This document shows, piece after piece, positions 11,044 to 21,418 of a stretch of DNA of 64,000 nt. The first letter of the stretch is position 1, and each line of letters opens with the position of its first letter. The translations under genes were made by a program, and so were the position numbers. The DNA comes from Richelia intracellularis HH01 (lineage in GTDB: Bacteria; Cyanobacteriota; Cyanobacteriia; Cyanobacteriales; Nostocaceae). The notes beneath the pieces were generated by a model. The model saw nothing but the letters and a program-made list of their open reading frames with translations. It was not told the origin of the DNA and ran no database searches. The stretch lies in assembly GCF_000350105.1 (NCBI RefSeq), contig NZ_CAIY01000027.1, positions 310,001-374,000 of the forward strand. Direction: 5' to 3'.

Positions 11044-11730
11044 ATGACCCTTGCTCAGATTCCCTATGTTCTAGTGATTGAAAGTGATGAAAACTTGGCA
11101 CACAAATTAGCTTATGACTTGAAAAAAGTTGGTTATAATCCAGTAGAAGCTCATAGTGCCATAATTGGCCTGCAATATAGCCAAGAGTATGAACCAGCTT
11201 TAATCATTGTTGATCGTTTGCTTACAGGAGGTTCAGGAATCTCTCTATGTAAGAAGATCCGTCATCATGGTAATACATCTCCTATACTAATTTTAATGTC
11301 AAGGGATGAGGTAGAAGACAGAGTAGCTTGTTTAGAAGCTGGAGCTGATGATTATTGTCTTAAACCATATTGTTCTGAAGATTTTTTGCAATTAGTGAAA
11401 TTATATTTACAACCTAGTACTAATACTTCTGAACAATTGTGCTTTGGGAATTTGTTACTAAATACTAGTACCCGACGCGCTAGTGTCAACAAGCGGACTA
11501 TAGATTTGACGATGAAGGAGTTTGAGTTACTTAAGTATTTTATGGAACATCCCCATGAAGTTTTGACAAGAGGGCAAATCCTAGAACATGTTTGGGGTTA
11601 CGATTTTATGGGGGAATCTAATGTTATTGAAGTTTATATTCGCTATTTACGCCTAAAAATAGAAAATGGGGGAGGAAGACGTTTAATTCAAACTGTACGT
11701 CGTGTAGGATATGTTTTGAGGGATTCTTAG
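11044..11730 (+). CDS. nblR: NblR-type response regulator (OmpR family)
   Basis: A 228-residue protein with an N-terminal receiver domain (acidic E13/D15, D57 in LIIVDRLL, K in CLKPY) and a C-terminal winged-helix DNA-binding domain (LTMKEFELLKYFMEHP, HVWGYDFMGESNVIEVYIRYLR). Overall it matches the cyanobacterial NblR group, which controls phycobilisome breakdown under nutrient stress and can act without classical phosphorylation. The call rests on recalled similarity across the whole length rather than on one motif; another OmpR-type regulator is the alternative. No kinase gene is adjacent. A 6-bp hairpin (AGCCTA / TAGGCT, 10991-11007) lies in its leader. Confidence 0.75.
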   Translation: MTLAQIPYVLVIESDENLAHKLAYDLKKVGYNPVEAHSAIIGLQYSQEYEPALIIVDRLLTGGSGISLCKKIRHHGNTSPILILMSRDEVEDRVACLEAGADDYCLKPYCSEDFLQLVKLYLQPSTNTSEQLCFGNLLLNTSTRRASVNKRTIDLTMKEFELLKYFMEHPHEVLTRGQILEHVWGYDFMGESNVIEVYIRYLRLKIENGGGRRLIQTVRRVGYVLRDS

Positions 11731-12455
11731 TGTGTTTATGATTATAATCACCTAATTAATCAAAACTTATGGTAAAAAAACGGGGATATTATCTTGCCTT
11801 GTGTTGTTTTTAGTTATCACTACTCAGAATACTACAATAACAGGTTTTCTATTTAGCAGGGACAAAAAACATATTGGTAGGTAAAATACCACAAGTAGAA
11901 ATAAAAAACTACCAGTAAATTCTGAAGACTTACCAGCAGATCATGATGTAAAGTCCATATAGTATATATAGTGATTAACACAAATCTTGTATTAATCATC
12001 GAACAATATTATTTAACTATAGTGACTCCTGTAGTATGTATCTTGGATAACATGGTTATTGTCAGTGATGCTTGTTTTCCATCATAAACTTCTTGTCATG
12101 GCTCCCATTTTTTACTCTGCTCCAAATTGTGGCAGCTTGAAACTGGTTTGACTGTCGATTCTTAACAATTTTTATAGTTTTCTTAATTACTCCGAGTATA
12201 TGTGTAGGGCTTTACTTCCTCTCTTCAATTTTTCATTGTGGAAATATTTTTTATCCCCATATTTTAGAGTTTGCGTATAACTATAGTAACGCTTAAATTT
12301 CAAGTCTGAAAAAGATAACCATGTTTAAATCCTTAAACTTCCTACTTTATGGAGGATAATTGAATCAATATAGAAAACTGTGTCTGAGGGACAGGGGGAA
12401 AAGCTATCCTTCGCTTAAACTTATTTGTGAAAATCACTCTACTTGATATTTCCTT
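11731..12455. other. Gap between nblR and pgi
   Basis: 725 bases with no open frame of note and no clear hairpin. It should contain the pgi promoter; I cannot place it. Confidence 0.5.
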
Positions 12456-14045
12456 ATGGACGCTAAGGCACTTTGGCAAAGATACCAGCAATGGTTATAT
12501 TTCCACGAAGGATTAGGTTTGTATTTGGATGTAAGCCGGATGCGCTTTGATGATGCCTTTGTGGAGGCATGCAGTCTGAAGTTTAAGCATGCTTTTACCC
12601 AGATGACAGAATTAGAGAACGGGGCACTGGCTAATCCGGATGAAAATCGTATGGTGGGCCACTACTGGCTACGAAACCCTGATTTAGCACCAACTCCAGA
12701 ACTTACCCAAGAAATTGCCAATTGCATCGAGAAAATTGAAGCATTTGCCGAACAAGTCCACACCGGTGAAATACATCCACCCAAAGCACCTCTTTTTACC
12801 AATATTCTCTCTATTGGAATTGGTGGTTCAGCCCTCGGTCCACAATTTGTGTCTGAAGCCTTAGTTCCCAATAAGCCACCCTTAGCAATTCACTTTATTG
12901 ATAATACTGATCCCACAGGTATAGATCGTACCCTTAGTTCTTTAGACGAAGACCTACATAGGACTTTAGTACTAGTGATTTCTAAATCAGGGGGAACTCC
13001 CGAACCCCGCAATGGAATGATGGAAGTTAAAAGGGTATTTGCTGAAAAAGATTTGGATTTTGCAAACAATGCTGTTGCCATTACGATGGCTGGTAGTAAA
13101 TTAGACGATATTGCTACTAGAGAAAATTGGTTGGCCAAGTTCCCCATGTATGATTGGGTAGGTGGACGTACTTCAGAATTATCAACTGTTGGTTTAGTTC
13201 CTGCAGCTCTTCAGGGTATTGACATCCGTGCGATGCTCCGAGGGGCAAAGGATATGGATGAGGCAAACCGTATTCCGGAATTACATAATAATCCAGCAGC
13301 TTTACTGGCTTTATCTTGGTACTATGCAAGTAATGGCAAAGGCGAAAAGGACATGGTTATTCTGCCCTATAAGGATAGCTTGCTTCTATTCAGTCGGTAT
13401 TTGCAACAGCTTGTTATGGAATCCTTAGGCAAAGAAAAAGATCTAGATGGAAATACCGTTTGTCAAGGTATTGCTGTTTATGGTAACAAGGGTTCCACGG
13501 ACCAACATGCCTATGTTCAGCAATTACGGGAAGGTGTACCTAACTTCTTTGCTACTATAGTTGAAGTGTTAGAAGACCGTTGTGGAAAGTCTATGGAAGT
13601 TGAACCAGGAATTACTTCTGGAGATTATCTATCTGGCTTTCTTCAAGGAACTAGACAGGCTTTGTACGAAAACAATCGTGACTCGATTACACTGACGATT
13701 GCACAGGTAAGTCCTCGTACAGTAGGGGCCTTAATTGCCCTATACGAACGTGCAGTGGGCTTATATGCAAACTTAGTAAATATTAATGCTTATCATCAGC
13801 CAGGCGTAGAAGCAGGGAAAAAAGCAGCCGCGGCTATCCTAGAGTTGCAATCAAGTATAATGAAAGTACTGGAGAAGGAGAAGGTACCTATCTCGCTAGA
13901 ACTATTAGCCCAAAAAGTTGGCATGCCAGAAAAAATTGAGTCCATGTATATGATTGTTCGCCATCTTCATGCTAATCAACGTGGAGTTGTACTAGAAGGA
14001 AATCTTGGTAAACCCTCTAGTTTGAAGGTTGCTATAAATTTTTAA
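12456..14045 (+). CDS. pgi: Glucose-6-phosphate isomerase
   Basis: It interconverts glucose-6-phosphate and fructose-6-phosphate in glycolysis, gluconeogenesis and the sugar-phosphate cycles. The protein has 529 residues, the length normal for cyanobacterial Pgi. Visible motifs are [36 protein letters not shown] (sugar-phosphate binding SIS fold), [13 protein letters not shown] and the catalytic-region DQHAYVQQL. No damage is seen. The start is ATG at 12456 without a strong Shine-Dalgarno. It stands alone in its orientation. Confidence 0.97.
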   Translation: MDAKALWQRYQQWLYFHEGLGLYLDVSRMRFDDAFVEACSLKFKHAFTQMTELENGALANPDENRMVGHYWLRNPDLAPTPELTQEIANCIEKIEAFAEQVHTGEIHPPKAPLFTNILSIGIGGSALGPQFVSEALVPNKPPLAIHFIDNTDPTGIDRTLSSLDEDLHRTLVLVISKSGGTPEPRNGMMEVKRVFAEKDLDFANNAVAITMAGSKLDDIATRENWLAKFPMYDWVGGRTSELSTVGLVPAALQGIDIRAMLRGAKDMDEANRIPELHNNPAALLALSWYYASNGKGEKDMVILPYKDSLLLFSRYLQQLVMESLGKEKDLDGNTVCQGIAVYGNKGSTDQHAYVQQLREGVPNFFATIVEVLEDRCGKSMEVEPGITSGDYLSGFLQGTRQALYENNRDSITLTIAQVSPRTVGALIALYERAVGLYANLVNINAYHQPGVEAGKKAAAAILELQSSIMKVLEKEKVPISLELLAQKVGMPEKIESMYMIVRHLHANQRGVVLEGNLGKPSSLKVAINF

Positions 14046-14160
14046 TCAGGCGCAGATTAGCAAACATTACACCTACACCTACTACCAAGAGAATATAATA
14101 GTCCCCAATTGGATTTAATACAGTCAGCTTATTACCCCAGTTAAAACATTCCCTCTCCTT
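14032..14160 (-). pseudogene. Possible membrane-protein remnant overlapping the pgi stop
   Basis: On the minus strand the bases past pgi read NPIGDYYILLVVGVGVMF then ANLRLIKNL and a stop at 14032, a plausible last membrane helix. No start or upstream domain is found and it runs into the pgi end. It may be a gene tail left by decay, or chance. I do not recognise it. Confidence 0.22.
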
Positions 14161-14223
14161 AATGAGGAGAAGGGAAATGGGGAATAAAGCAATACTAGTA
14201 ATAACCTCTCTGACAGTTCCTAA

Positions 14224-14668
14224 ATGTATTTTTTGTTTTACCTTTTAAGATTTTTGAGAAATATTATTAATAGGATAGTACCGAAAACTGCAGGCATATT
14301 ACTGCAAGTATTATTAAGATTAATTAGAAAAATCATAAAATTTTTTAGGTCTTTGATATTCTACCTGTTGTTAATTTCTTCCTATATCTCTAATTATTTT
14401 TCAAAACTCCACCAAGATATTTATATATACTTTATTTGGAAAGCCTGAAGTAGAAAAACTGCCCTATAAACAAGTGGTAGACTGTCATATCAATGAAAAG
14501 AATGAAAAGGTCGATTTATATCCTCAGTGCAATGTTTACTTACAAACTAATTCTCAGCCTTTAATTAAATCCCCTTTTGAAAAGGCACTAACTTCCCTTT
14601 CCGTCTATCCAATAGGTTTATGCCTAATCACTACGTTTTATCCCACCTATAACAGGTCTTACTTCTGA
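14224..14668 (+). pseudogene. Possible frameshifted small membrane-anchored protein
   Basis: A first frame from ATG 14224 gives a hydrophobic, arginine-dotted N-terminus and stops at 14448. The next frame is open from 14375 and reads TLFGKPEVEKLPYKQVVDCH and then NEKNEKVDLYPQCNVYLQ. The two would join smoothly near an AT repeat (about 14417-14431) if two bases were gained or lost. The second part has protein-like composition. Its last residues overlap the 3' end of the DUF3769 gene on the other strand. The family is not recognised, and the join is inference. Confidence 0.3.
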
Positions 14669-17083
14669 AGGAGCAAAAGGATTAGTTCCTCCATTCCAAT
14701 TGAAGTCACTAACCCGAAAATTAACTGCACCTAGTCCTAGGACAGGATTATAACGAATAGTAACCCCATAAGTCCGCCGACTATATTCCAGGATGTAGTC
14801 AGTAGTGCTGCTTTCTCCAGTATTCAAGTTAATAGCAGTTTCAAAGCCAATACGTAAAGGGCCATATATCTGTTGAGTAACACCTAAACCTAATACTTTT
14901 TTATCAATATCGCGATCGAATAAAAATGGTGATACTCCACTATTTATACCTTGAGAAAAACTGATATTAAAACCTGTATAGTCAGAGAATAGTTTAGAGG
15001 AATAGCCAAACTGGCCTTGCAAGCCAATAGTTCCATTTATAGTGCTTTGCTTGTGACCATTACTGTATAAATTAGCAGTGGCAGTCACCCCTGTATATAA
15101 TCTTATAAAGGGAACTACTGGATTCCGTGTATATTGTAATCCCTCTTTTGCCGTTGGTGGTAGTCCTTTCCCTTGCCATAATAATAGTCCTCCACTAAGA
15201 GCTGCACTACCTTGAAAATTTATCAGGGAAACTAGATTATTATTCCTGATTGTATTTAACAACTCTTGGCGATCAGTATCAGCTGTAACATATTGGGCTC
15301 CAGTTTGATAGCTTAAATTAAGACCTTTGCCTAAATGTATTACTGGGGACATTACTGTACTACCAATGCTACTTTGGATTGTTTGAAATCCCAAATTACT
15401 GTTAAAAATCCGTTCACGATAGTTGAATCCCATAGACAACTTATGGGGCTTTTGAAGGTTCCCAAACTTTCGCTGAAGACGGATATTAGCTCTTAATTTC
15501 TCCTGAATTTCTCCTGAATCAAAACTTGTAAGGGAACCATAACCTTCCAATATTGATCTTTGATCAAACTGAATATTTAGTTTACTTTTTAGCCCAAAGA
15601 CAGAAGCAATACTGCTTGTTTTTTTTATAGCTTCTTGGGTGAAAAATTGTGGGGTTATATTCCACTGAGATGTTTCTTTATTCAGGATCTCAAATCGACG
15701 TTCTAAAAATAAGCCTCCCCTTTCATCTTCATCAAAACCGAAAGAAACTAAAATTGGTGTTACATTTCTTTCCCGATAGTCAATAGTTTGGGAGCTCTTA
15801 GGGATAGGCAAGCTCAAACCTTGATCGAAGACTAATTTTTGTCCCTGGGTCTTAATCTTGTTTTTCAAAGGAGACTTACGTGTGAGGGTAATTTTTTTTG
15901 CCCGCAATTCCAACTCTGGAGGTGAGAAAGGATCATTGGTTAGTTTTACATCTCTGGCATTCCAACCATGGGGATAGAAATCAATCCATGCAGCCTCAAA
16001 TCGTATTTTATTAACTGTTCCCCCTTGTTTATATTTGGGCAAGTTACTAACATTATTTACACCGCCAATATTGAAATTAATAGCTCCAGGACTACTGGCT
16101 TTTAGGGGTTGTCTAACACGAATGCGATCACTAATTGGTTCGACAATTCTCCCTGTTGTTACATCAGTAGCCAAAAAGGAAAAATCCTTACCAACTGTGG
16201 GTATAAATATTTCCCCCCTACCATTTTGCAGTTTTCCTCGGTCTTGAATAAATTTATAGGTAAACTTATCTGCCCTAAGTAACTGATTACCCCTTGCCAA
16301 AGACACATTCCCTTCTCCCGTGGCGATGAAATCACCCAAGTTTACTTGTAGGTGATCAGCAGCCAGTATTGATCCATTAAATCGGACAATTACCTTACCT
16401 TTGGCAGTGATTATACGTCTTGGCTCATCATACTCCTGACGATCAGAAGTCACTTCTATAAACAGTCTGGTGGGCAGAGACAAATTCCCTGATTTTCCTT
16501 TTTGTGGATTATTTAGTGAATTATATGTAGTTTTCCGGGTATGTGAAGTTTTTGATTGATTTGCTCGAGATATTGGCTGTCGGGATTTAAAATTTATAGT
16601 GCCTAGTCGTCCTTCAGCCATAGAGTTAAAGTTAATTCTTATAGGATTTTTGGTTGTAAGTGAATTTTTGAGATTGACAGTTATTGGTGGTGATTCCATA
16701 ATTCTCGTATCTTCTAATGGCAGCATTTTCTTACTTTTGCTGAAACAGCCACAAGTAGTTACGAGGCTATAATCTACACATAAATGATTCCTTAAATTTT
16801 CTGCTTTTCCTAGCCTTATTGAAGAAGGAATCCCAGGTGTAAATATTTTCCGGGTGCTACTAGAAGTCGATAAACTTTTGTAGTTAGTAACCCCATTTAT
16901 AGGAATATTGTCAGAAACCTGAAGAGACAAGGGACAATTATTTTTATTTCTATTTTTTGTATCAGTTGAAGAGTATTGGTTGTGATGGCCAATAATTTTA
17001 TACCGATTAAGAGCTAGGTTTTGGCTGCCATTTGAAGTCCCCAGAACAAGGGGTACTAAGTATGGCAGAAACGCGTTGAGCAT
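14624..17083 (-). CDS. LptD/OstA-like outer-membrane assembly protein (DUF3769)
   Basis: An 819-residue protein. The first 210 residues are low in recognisable structure, after a weak hydrophobic start. An OstA/LptA-type beta-jellyroll follows (about 205-290: ITAKGKVIVRFNGSILAADH, VNLGDFIATGEGNVSLARG, LRADKFTY). A long beta-strand-rich C-terminal region then resembles the LptD barrel (repeated alternating patterns such as GLNLSYQTGAQYV, FGYSSKLFSDYTGFNIS). LptD-type proteins insert lipopolysaccharide into the outer membrane. In cyanobacteria this family carries the DUF3769 label and its cargo is less certain. ATG is at 17083. It lies 214 bases downstream of psbI on the same strand, but co-transcription is unlikely given the hairpin at 17125-17166. 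Confidence 0.85.
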   Translation of the reverse strand: MLNAFLPYLVPLVLGTSNGSQNLALNRYKIIGHHNQYSSTDTKNRNKNNCPLSLQVSDNIPINGVTNYKSLSTSSSTRKIFTPGIPSSIRLGKAENLRNHLCVDYSLVTTCGCFSKSKKMLPLEDTRIMESPPITVNLKNSLTTKNPIRINFNSMAEGRLGTINFKSRQPISRANQSKTSHTRKTTYNSLNNPQKGKSGNLSLPTRLFIEVTSDRQEYDEPRRIITAKGKVIVRFNGSILAADHLQVNLGDFIATGEGNVSLARGNQLLRADKFTYKFIQDRGKLQNGRGEIFIPTVGKDFSFLATDVTTGRIVEPISDRIRVRQPLKASSPGAINFNIGGVNNVSNLPKYKQGGTVNKIRFEAAWIDFYPHGWNARDVKLTNDPFSPPELELRAKKITLTRKSPLKNKIKTQGQKLVFDQGLSLPIPKSSQTIDYRERNVTPILVSFGFDEDERGGLFLERRFEILNKETSQWNITPQFFTQEAIKKTSSIASVFGLKSKLNIQFDQRSILEGYGSLTSFDSGEIQEKLRANIRLQRKFGNLQKPHKLSMGFNYRERIFNSNLGFQTIQSSIGSTVMSPVIHLGKGLNLSYQTGAQYVTADTDRQELLNTIRNNNLVSLINFQGSAALSGGLLLWQGKGLPPTAKEGLQYTRNPVVPFIRLYTGVTATANLYSNGHKQSTINGTIGLQGQFGYSSKLFSDYTGFNISFSQGINSGVSPFLFDRDIDKKVLGLGVTQQIYGPLRIGFETAINLNTGESSTTDYILEYSRRTYGVTIRYNPVLGLGAVNFRVSDFNWNGGTNPFAPSEVRPVIGGIKRSD

Positions 17084-17124
17084 ATTTCAGTACAATTAGT
17101 CAAGAGCATATAGCCAGACGAGCA

Positions 17125-17166
17125 GTCGGAAGGTAGAATAAATGAGATTTTGTTTTGCCTTCCGAC
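17125..17166 (-). terminator. Hairpin between psbI and the DUF3769 gene
   Basis: GTCGGAAGG (17125-17133) pairs with CCTTCCGAC (17158-17166), a GC-rich 9-bp stem with a 24-base loop. It lies 130 bases downstream of psbI and just upstream of the next start. It could be a psbI terminator or a leader structure. No clear U-run is seen. Confidence 0.4.
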
Positions 17167-17297
17167 AAGTTATTTCCCTAAGACGGTGATAGCTAATCCG
17201 TAGTTTTTCACTGTGTATCTATTTCTTCATTCCCAAGGCACTTATACCAGTAAATACTAGCCTGGTGGTAGCTGAGGGCTGAAAATATTATTGCCAA

Positions 17298-17414
17298 TTA
17301 CTCCAGGTCCTGGCGCCCAGGGTTGCGTGATGGATCACTAGACAAAAAACCAAAAATGAAAATACTGATAAAGAAGGCAACGACGATATAAACTACTACC
17401 TTTAAAGTCAACAT
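17298..17414 (-). CDS. psbI: Photosystem II reaction centre protein I
   Basis: A 38-residue single-helix protein: [20 protein letters not shown] then [18 protein letters not shown]. The MLTLK start, one membrane helix and the tail NPGR(R/Q)DLE are diagnostic of PsbI, a thylakoid subunit that stabilises photosystem II. GGAG lies 6 bases before ATG, a good Shine-Dalgarno. Complete and well conserved. Confidence 0.95.
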   Translation of the reverse strand: MLTLKVVVYIVVAFFISIFIFGFLSSDPSRNPGRQDLE

Positions 17415-17802
17415 GGGAATACTCCAGTTGTATGTATAATAATGACTTCCATCTTTACAATACAAGAAAAAGAGAACTTGTCTGACTTTACTTAATATTG
17501 TTAATTTTTTGATACCCTATGTTAGCAGTTTAGTATTGACCTTTAGCATTAGCTATCATTAATGACTTAGAAATATTCCTGGTTAGAAATAATTTAGCTA
17601 TTTACCCCTTAAAAATTATAAATGAGTAAATGCTTGATAAGCATAAGGCTAGAAAAGTTAAATATTCCTATCCCAAATATTTTCAAGGATGGCAGTTTCA
17701 ATGAAAAATAATTATCACTAAAATAATTTTCTAAAAGTCAAGGTTTTCTTTTCCCTGCCCAATATCAGGCAACTATAAGCCAGAAAACTACCTCATATCT
17801 AA
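17415..17802. other. psbI upstream region
   Basis: 388 bases between psbI and the acyltransferase gene, both read leftward. It should hold the psbI promoter. No ORF or strong hairpin is seen. Confidence 0.45.
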
Positions 17803-18495
17803 CTAATTACAGGATAATACTTCCTGATTTTTCCTACTCTTAATAACTTTTGCAGGAACTCCCACAGCAATGGAAAAAGCAGGGACACTTTTTGTTACTA
17901 CTGCTCCCGCACCAATAATACTTCCTCTACCAATTGTTACACCATCTAATACAGTAACTCCATGACCTAACCAGCAATCATCTTCAATTACAATTCCCTT
18001 ACGAGTAACACCTTGGTCTTTGATAGCTATAGACAAATTATCAAATTTGTGATTGTTAGCAATGATGCCTGTATGGGCAGCGATTAAACAACGTTCACCA
18101 ATTTTTATGTCTCCAGGACCACCAATACAAACATTAGGACCGATGAAGGTTTCCTGGCCAATATGTATATTGGTATTATCCAGAAAACCAATTTCTACAT
18201 TACGTTCAATCGCGACCTTATTTCCCAAACACAGGCGATTATTTCTGTGCCCACGTGCATCTAAACGTGCCCCCTTGAAAATATATACACCATTACCGAT
18301 TTCTATGGAGTGAGTACCAAATAAATCAACATTATGCTCAATAAATACTTTATGGGGAAATCGAGGAAAAAGTAAGCGGTATGTTAATTTTCTAACCTTT
18401 GGTCCACAAAGAATGGATGGCATCCATCCAAATAAATTAGTTAACAAAAATTCTGGTAATCGCTCTAGCTTTTTCAAAAATAGTTGCTGATTCAT
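17803..18495 (-). CDS. Left-handed beta-helix (hexapeptide) acyltransferase
   Basis: A 230-residue protein with many hexapeptide turns from about residue 55 onward (IGNGVYI, LGNKVAIERNVEIG, IGQETFIGPNVCIGGPGDIKIG, IEDDCWLGHGVTVLDGVTIG). A likely catalytic His lies in AAHTGIIANNHKFD. The end GAVVTKSVPAFSIAVGVPAK is typical of the maltose/galactoside and colanic-acid O-acetyltransferase branch. It probably acetylates a sugar in cell-surface polysaccharide. The exact substrate cannot be read from sequence and no sugar cluster is adjacent. Confidence 0.85.
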   Translation of the reverse strand: MNQQLFLKKLERLPEFLLTNLFGWMPSILCGPKVRKLTYRLLFPRFPHKVFIEHNVDLFGTHSIEIGNGVYIFKGARLDARGHRNNRLCLGNKVAIERNVEIGFLDNTNIHIGQETFIGPNVCIGGPGDIKIGERCLIAAHTGIIANNHKFDNLSIAIKDQGVTRKGIVIEDDCWLGHGVTVLDGVTIGRGSIIGAGAVVTKSVPAFSIAVGVPAKVIKSRKNQEVLSCN

Positions 18496-18952
18496 GCAGA
18501 AATGCTTCTCACTTAAAAATGAGCCTGATCTGATTCCTTTTGTTATGTGATATGTTATTATGCCCTGCTGATAACTTTGAGTTTATATGTAAACTATTTC
18601 ATAACAAAAATATGAAATAGTTCTGCTAATTTGGAAGTAGATCTTTTACAATCAAAAGCATAAATTTATAGCCTACTAGTTAATAGGCTCTATTCAATTC
18701 AATTAATTTGTTCTATCAAATAAGAAATCTATAGTAACATCAAACAATTATCCAACTCCTAAAATGATACTAGCCTAAGATAGTTTAACAATAAATAAAA
18801 GTGCATTATGAGTAAGATAACCTTCCAGAAAATTATGGTATTAGACGTTTCTTATCTAATATTTCAATTGTTCAAACTTGTATGCTCAAGAGTATGTGCA
18901 TTTGTAAAAACAAACTGTCACTATATTTACTAGATAAACAACTAAGTTAGAA
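18496..18952. other. Gap with one hairpin
   Basis: 457 bases between two leftward genes. AACTATTTCATA (18592-18603) and TATGAAATAGTT (18611-18622) form a perfect 12-bp stem with a 7-base loop. Nothing else is supported. Confidence 0.55.
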
Positions 18953-20122
18953 TTAATTTATTCTGGGCCCAGAATAATTGTCGATGCAACGGAATAAAAA
19001 AATCCATAATGGAAGAAAAGCATTGATTATAATCAAACGCACCAGGTGACCTGCTGTTATAATATCCACGTTATGATTTAATCCTAAGGCAACTAAGATT
19101 ATCTCTGCTGATCCCCCTGGTGCGGTTACTAGCAGACAGGTTAGCCAATCCCAGGATGTCAGGTACATTGCCAATAAACTAGAGACAATCCCTGCGCTTA
19201 GAGTCAAAATAACGCAGATGAAGGCATAAGTGATGTTCTTTCTACCAAATTGAAAATTATGTCCCCAGTATTCGCCAATATTAATTCCTAGTAGCAATTG
19301 GCTAATCAACTGGATGAAGCTAGGTGGAGTGAATTCAATATAATCTACAAACGGTAATGAATTAAGAGTAGTATTAAATAAGATTGCAACTAGTAAAGGT
19401 CCAAAGAAATCACTTGCTGGTATTTTAAATAAACGTGCTACATATGCACAAATTACCGCTACTATCAGCAGTAATCCTAACAGCCCTAAGTTATCAGCCT
19501 GTATACTATAATAGTTAATATTTTGTGGAATTGGCAAGTCAAGAAAACTGCTACTATAGACTCGGGCAAGCAAGGGAATTAAGATTATTACAGATGTAAC
19601 TCGAACTGTTTGTGTAAAGGTAACCAGACCTACATTCCTATTATAATCTGCAGCTATTGCAGCCATTAATCCCACTCCACCAGGTACAGTGGCAAGTATT
19701 GCTGTCAGGATATTGATTTTGCTCAGACGAGAATAGATGTAACCAATTGCAGTACTGCATAGTAGCAAGAATACAGTTAAAAATACAAAAATAGGTATGC
19801 TGGTGTATATATTTTTTGACAGGTCACCATGAATACTCGCAAAACCAGTTGTAATACCCACTAAAACCAAGCCAATTTTCCTAGAAAGGTGATTTGGCTG
19901 TGGATTATGAAACAATAGGTGGCTAAACTGTAATACCACATTACCAGACACAGCACCACCGATAAACCAAGCCATACGTCCTATATAGAAGTGATATAGA
20001 ATAACACCTAAGGGAATTGCTATTATGAGCTCTAAAGAAAGAAGGAAAACAAGTTTGCTAAAAGCAGAGTATTGACAAAGCCTATTCCTTATTAGTAAAT
20101 AACCAATGATGCTGGAAAGCAT
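18953..20122 (-). CDS. AbrB-family integral membrane protein (putative transporter)
   Basis: A 389-residue protein with about ten hydrophobic helices in two similar halves. Each half carries the family glycine motif: ATVPGGVGLMAAIAADYN (about 140-160) and VTAPGGSAEIILVALGLNHN (about 335-355). This is the AbrB or ammonia-monooxygenase-like membrane family (PF05145), unrelated to the AbrB DNA-binding regulators. It is presumed to be a transporter, with substrate unknown. ATG is at 20122. It is complete and stands alone. Confidence 0.85.
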   Translation of the reverse strand: MLSSIIGYLLIRNRLCQYSAFSKLVFLLSLELIIAIPLGVILYHFYIGRMAWFIGGAVSGNVVLQFSHLLFHNPQPNHLSRKIGLVLVGITTGFASIHGDLSKNIYTSIPIFVFLTVFLLLCSTAIGYIYSRLSKINILTAILATVPGGVGLMAAIAADYNRNVGLVTFTQTVRVTSVIILIPLLARVYSSSFLDLPIPQNINYYSIQADNLGLLGLLLIVAVICAYVARLFKIPASDFFGPLLVAILFNTTLNSLPFVDYIEFTPPSFIQLISQLLLGINIGEYWGHNFQFGRKNITYAFICVILTLSAGIVSSLLAMYLTSWDWLTCLLVTAPGGSAEIILVALGLNHNVDIITAGHLVRLIIINAFLPLWIFLFRCIDNYSGPRIN

Positions 20123-20925
20123 TTATGCAAACTTATGAATTTTATTTAACAATGCGTATAATCTATTACATAACTATCCTAAACAGATTGTGAATAGCCT
20201 GAGCATACTTCATTCAGCGAAAAAATGCTTAGGCAAAATTCACTGGTTTAAAGTACAATAATTATATTGTGAAATTTTAAACTAGTAGTTAGGACTTTTT
20301 ATGATTTTCTGCATCCTCATTTAATTTCTGAGTCCAAATCACAAATCTTCAATTTAATTAAAGCCGGGATATTTTTCAGGAATGTTTGACTCTAAACATA
20401 ACCTCTTTGAAGATTTTAAGCGATTAATTAGGAATATCAAAGAATAATATCATCAATCATATTACTGAAATACTGCTCCATTTAAGTCTCAAATCAACAT
20501 CTATCATAATACCCTTCAAAATAATTAGGGTAGTCAAATCCTGAATTTTTCAGCGTATTTTTCAGAATTGGCACTATAAAATAATTGTCCTATTTATTCC
20601 AAGGTCATTTACCATGATGACAGTCTCCGTATCAATTTATGATTTTTTGTATTTTCCCATTCCTTGATTCCCTGCATAGAATATTACACCACACATACAT
20701 ATATAAACTCTCTATATCTTACTTCTTCGTTAATTACCCATAATGGAAAAAGTAATTTTATTACATTGCAAAAAACAAGTTTTTGATTTTGGAGTCTTTC
20801 TCTAAAATCGCTAGGAACCCAACAATAAAAAAATGTTTTTATTGGACAAAATATACATTTAGTGTTTAGATAGGTAAAGGGTGTTTATAAACTAAAAAAA
20901 TAATACATTCCTATTTATTTTACCT
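20123..20925. other. Gap upstream of tRNA-Leu
   Basis: About 800 bases. A 21-codon frame with a start at 20382 (MFDSKHNLFEDFKRLIRNIK) reads like protein but is too short to call; it may be a gene fragment. The tRNA promoter lies somewhere near the right end. Confidence 0.4.
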
Positions 20926-21307
20926 GGGGGTGTGGCGGAATGGTAGACGCTACGGACTTAATTTATTTGAGCCTTAGAGGAGAAATCCTGTAAGTGTAAG
21001 CTCTCAAACTCAGGGAAACCTAAATCTGGCGTCAGACAGGGCAATCCTGAGCCAAGTCTTGTTGACTACTTGTAGAACTTTGCCTTCTAATTGCGATAAT
21101 TCAGATGGTAAATAACAGAAGAGTTAACAAGAAAGGTGCAGAGACTCGACGGGAGCCGCCCTAACGTAAAGCCGAGGGTGAAGAGAGAGTCCAATTCTCA
21201 AAACCTAATGTCTATAAAAGACATAATTAGGTAGCAGTGAAAGCTGTAAGGGAATGAAAATCCGTTGACCTTAAACGGTCGTGAGGGTTCAAGTCCCTCT
21301 ACCCCCA
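20926..21307 (+). tRNA. trnL-UAA: tRNA-Leu(UAA), split by a group I intron
   Basis: Exon 1 is 20926-20959 and exon 2 is 21257-21307, giving an 85-base tRNA with the long variable arm of leucine tRNAs. The acceptor GGGGGTG pairs with TACCCCC, the anticodon is TAA, and the T arm is GAGGGTTCAAGTCCCTC. CCA is not encoded. The intron breaks the anticodon after its first base, the classical position in cyanobacteria and plastids. The D loop has one T fewer than the usual AATTGGTAG text. Confidence 0.95.
20960..21256 (+). ncRNA. Group I intron of tRNA-Leu(UAA)
   Basis: A self-splicing intron of 297 bases with no ORF. The core elements are visible: a Q-like AATCCTGAGCC (21043-21053), an R-like GTGCAGAGACTCGAC (21136-21150), an S-like AAGAGAGAGTCC (21181-21192) and the terminal G at 21256. 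The 5' exon ends in U, as needed for the U-G splice pair. It is longer than the 249-base Anabaena copy as I remember it; extra bases appear in peripheral loops such as 21060-21130. Confidence 0.93.
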
Positions 21308-21418
21308 TTCGTTACTGTACTTGTTTAATGTATGGTCAGTATGTAATCCCAATTTAAGTTTGTTTATGTTTAGAAGCTCATTATGTTTAACCTCAGTGAC
21401 AGCTTCTTAGCTCCACTG

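Noticed and set aside
14141-14178. Imperfect CCCTCTCCT/AGGAGAAGGG stem as a terminator
   Set aside because: The stem is mismatched, has no U-run, and lies about 100 bases past pgi; too weak to call.
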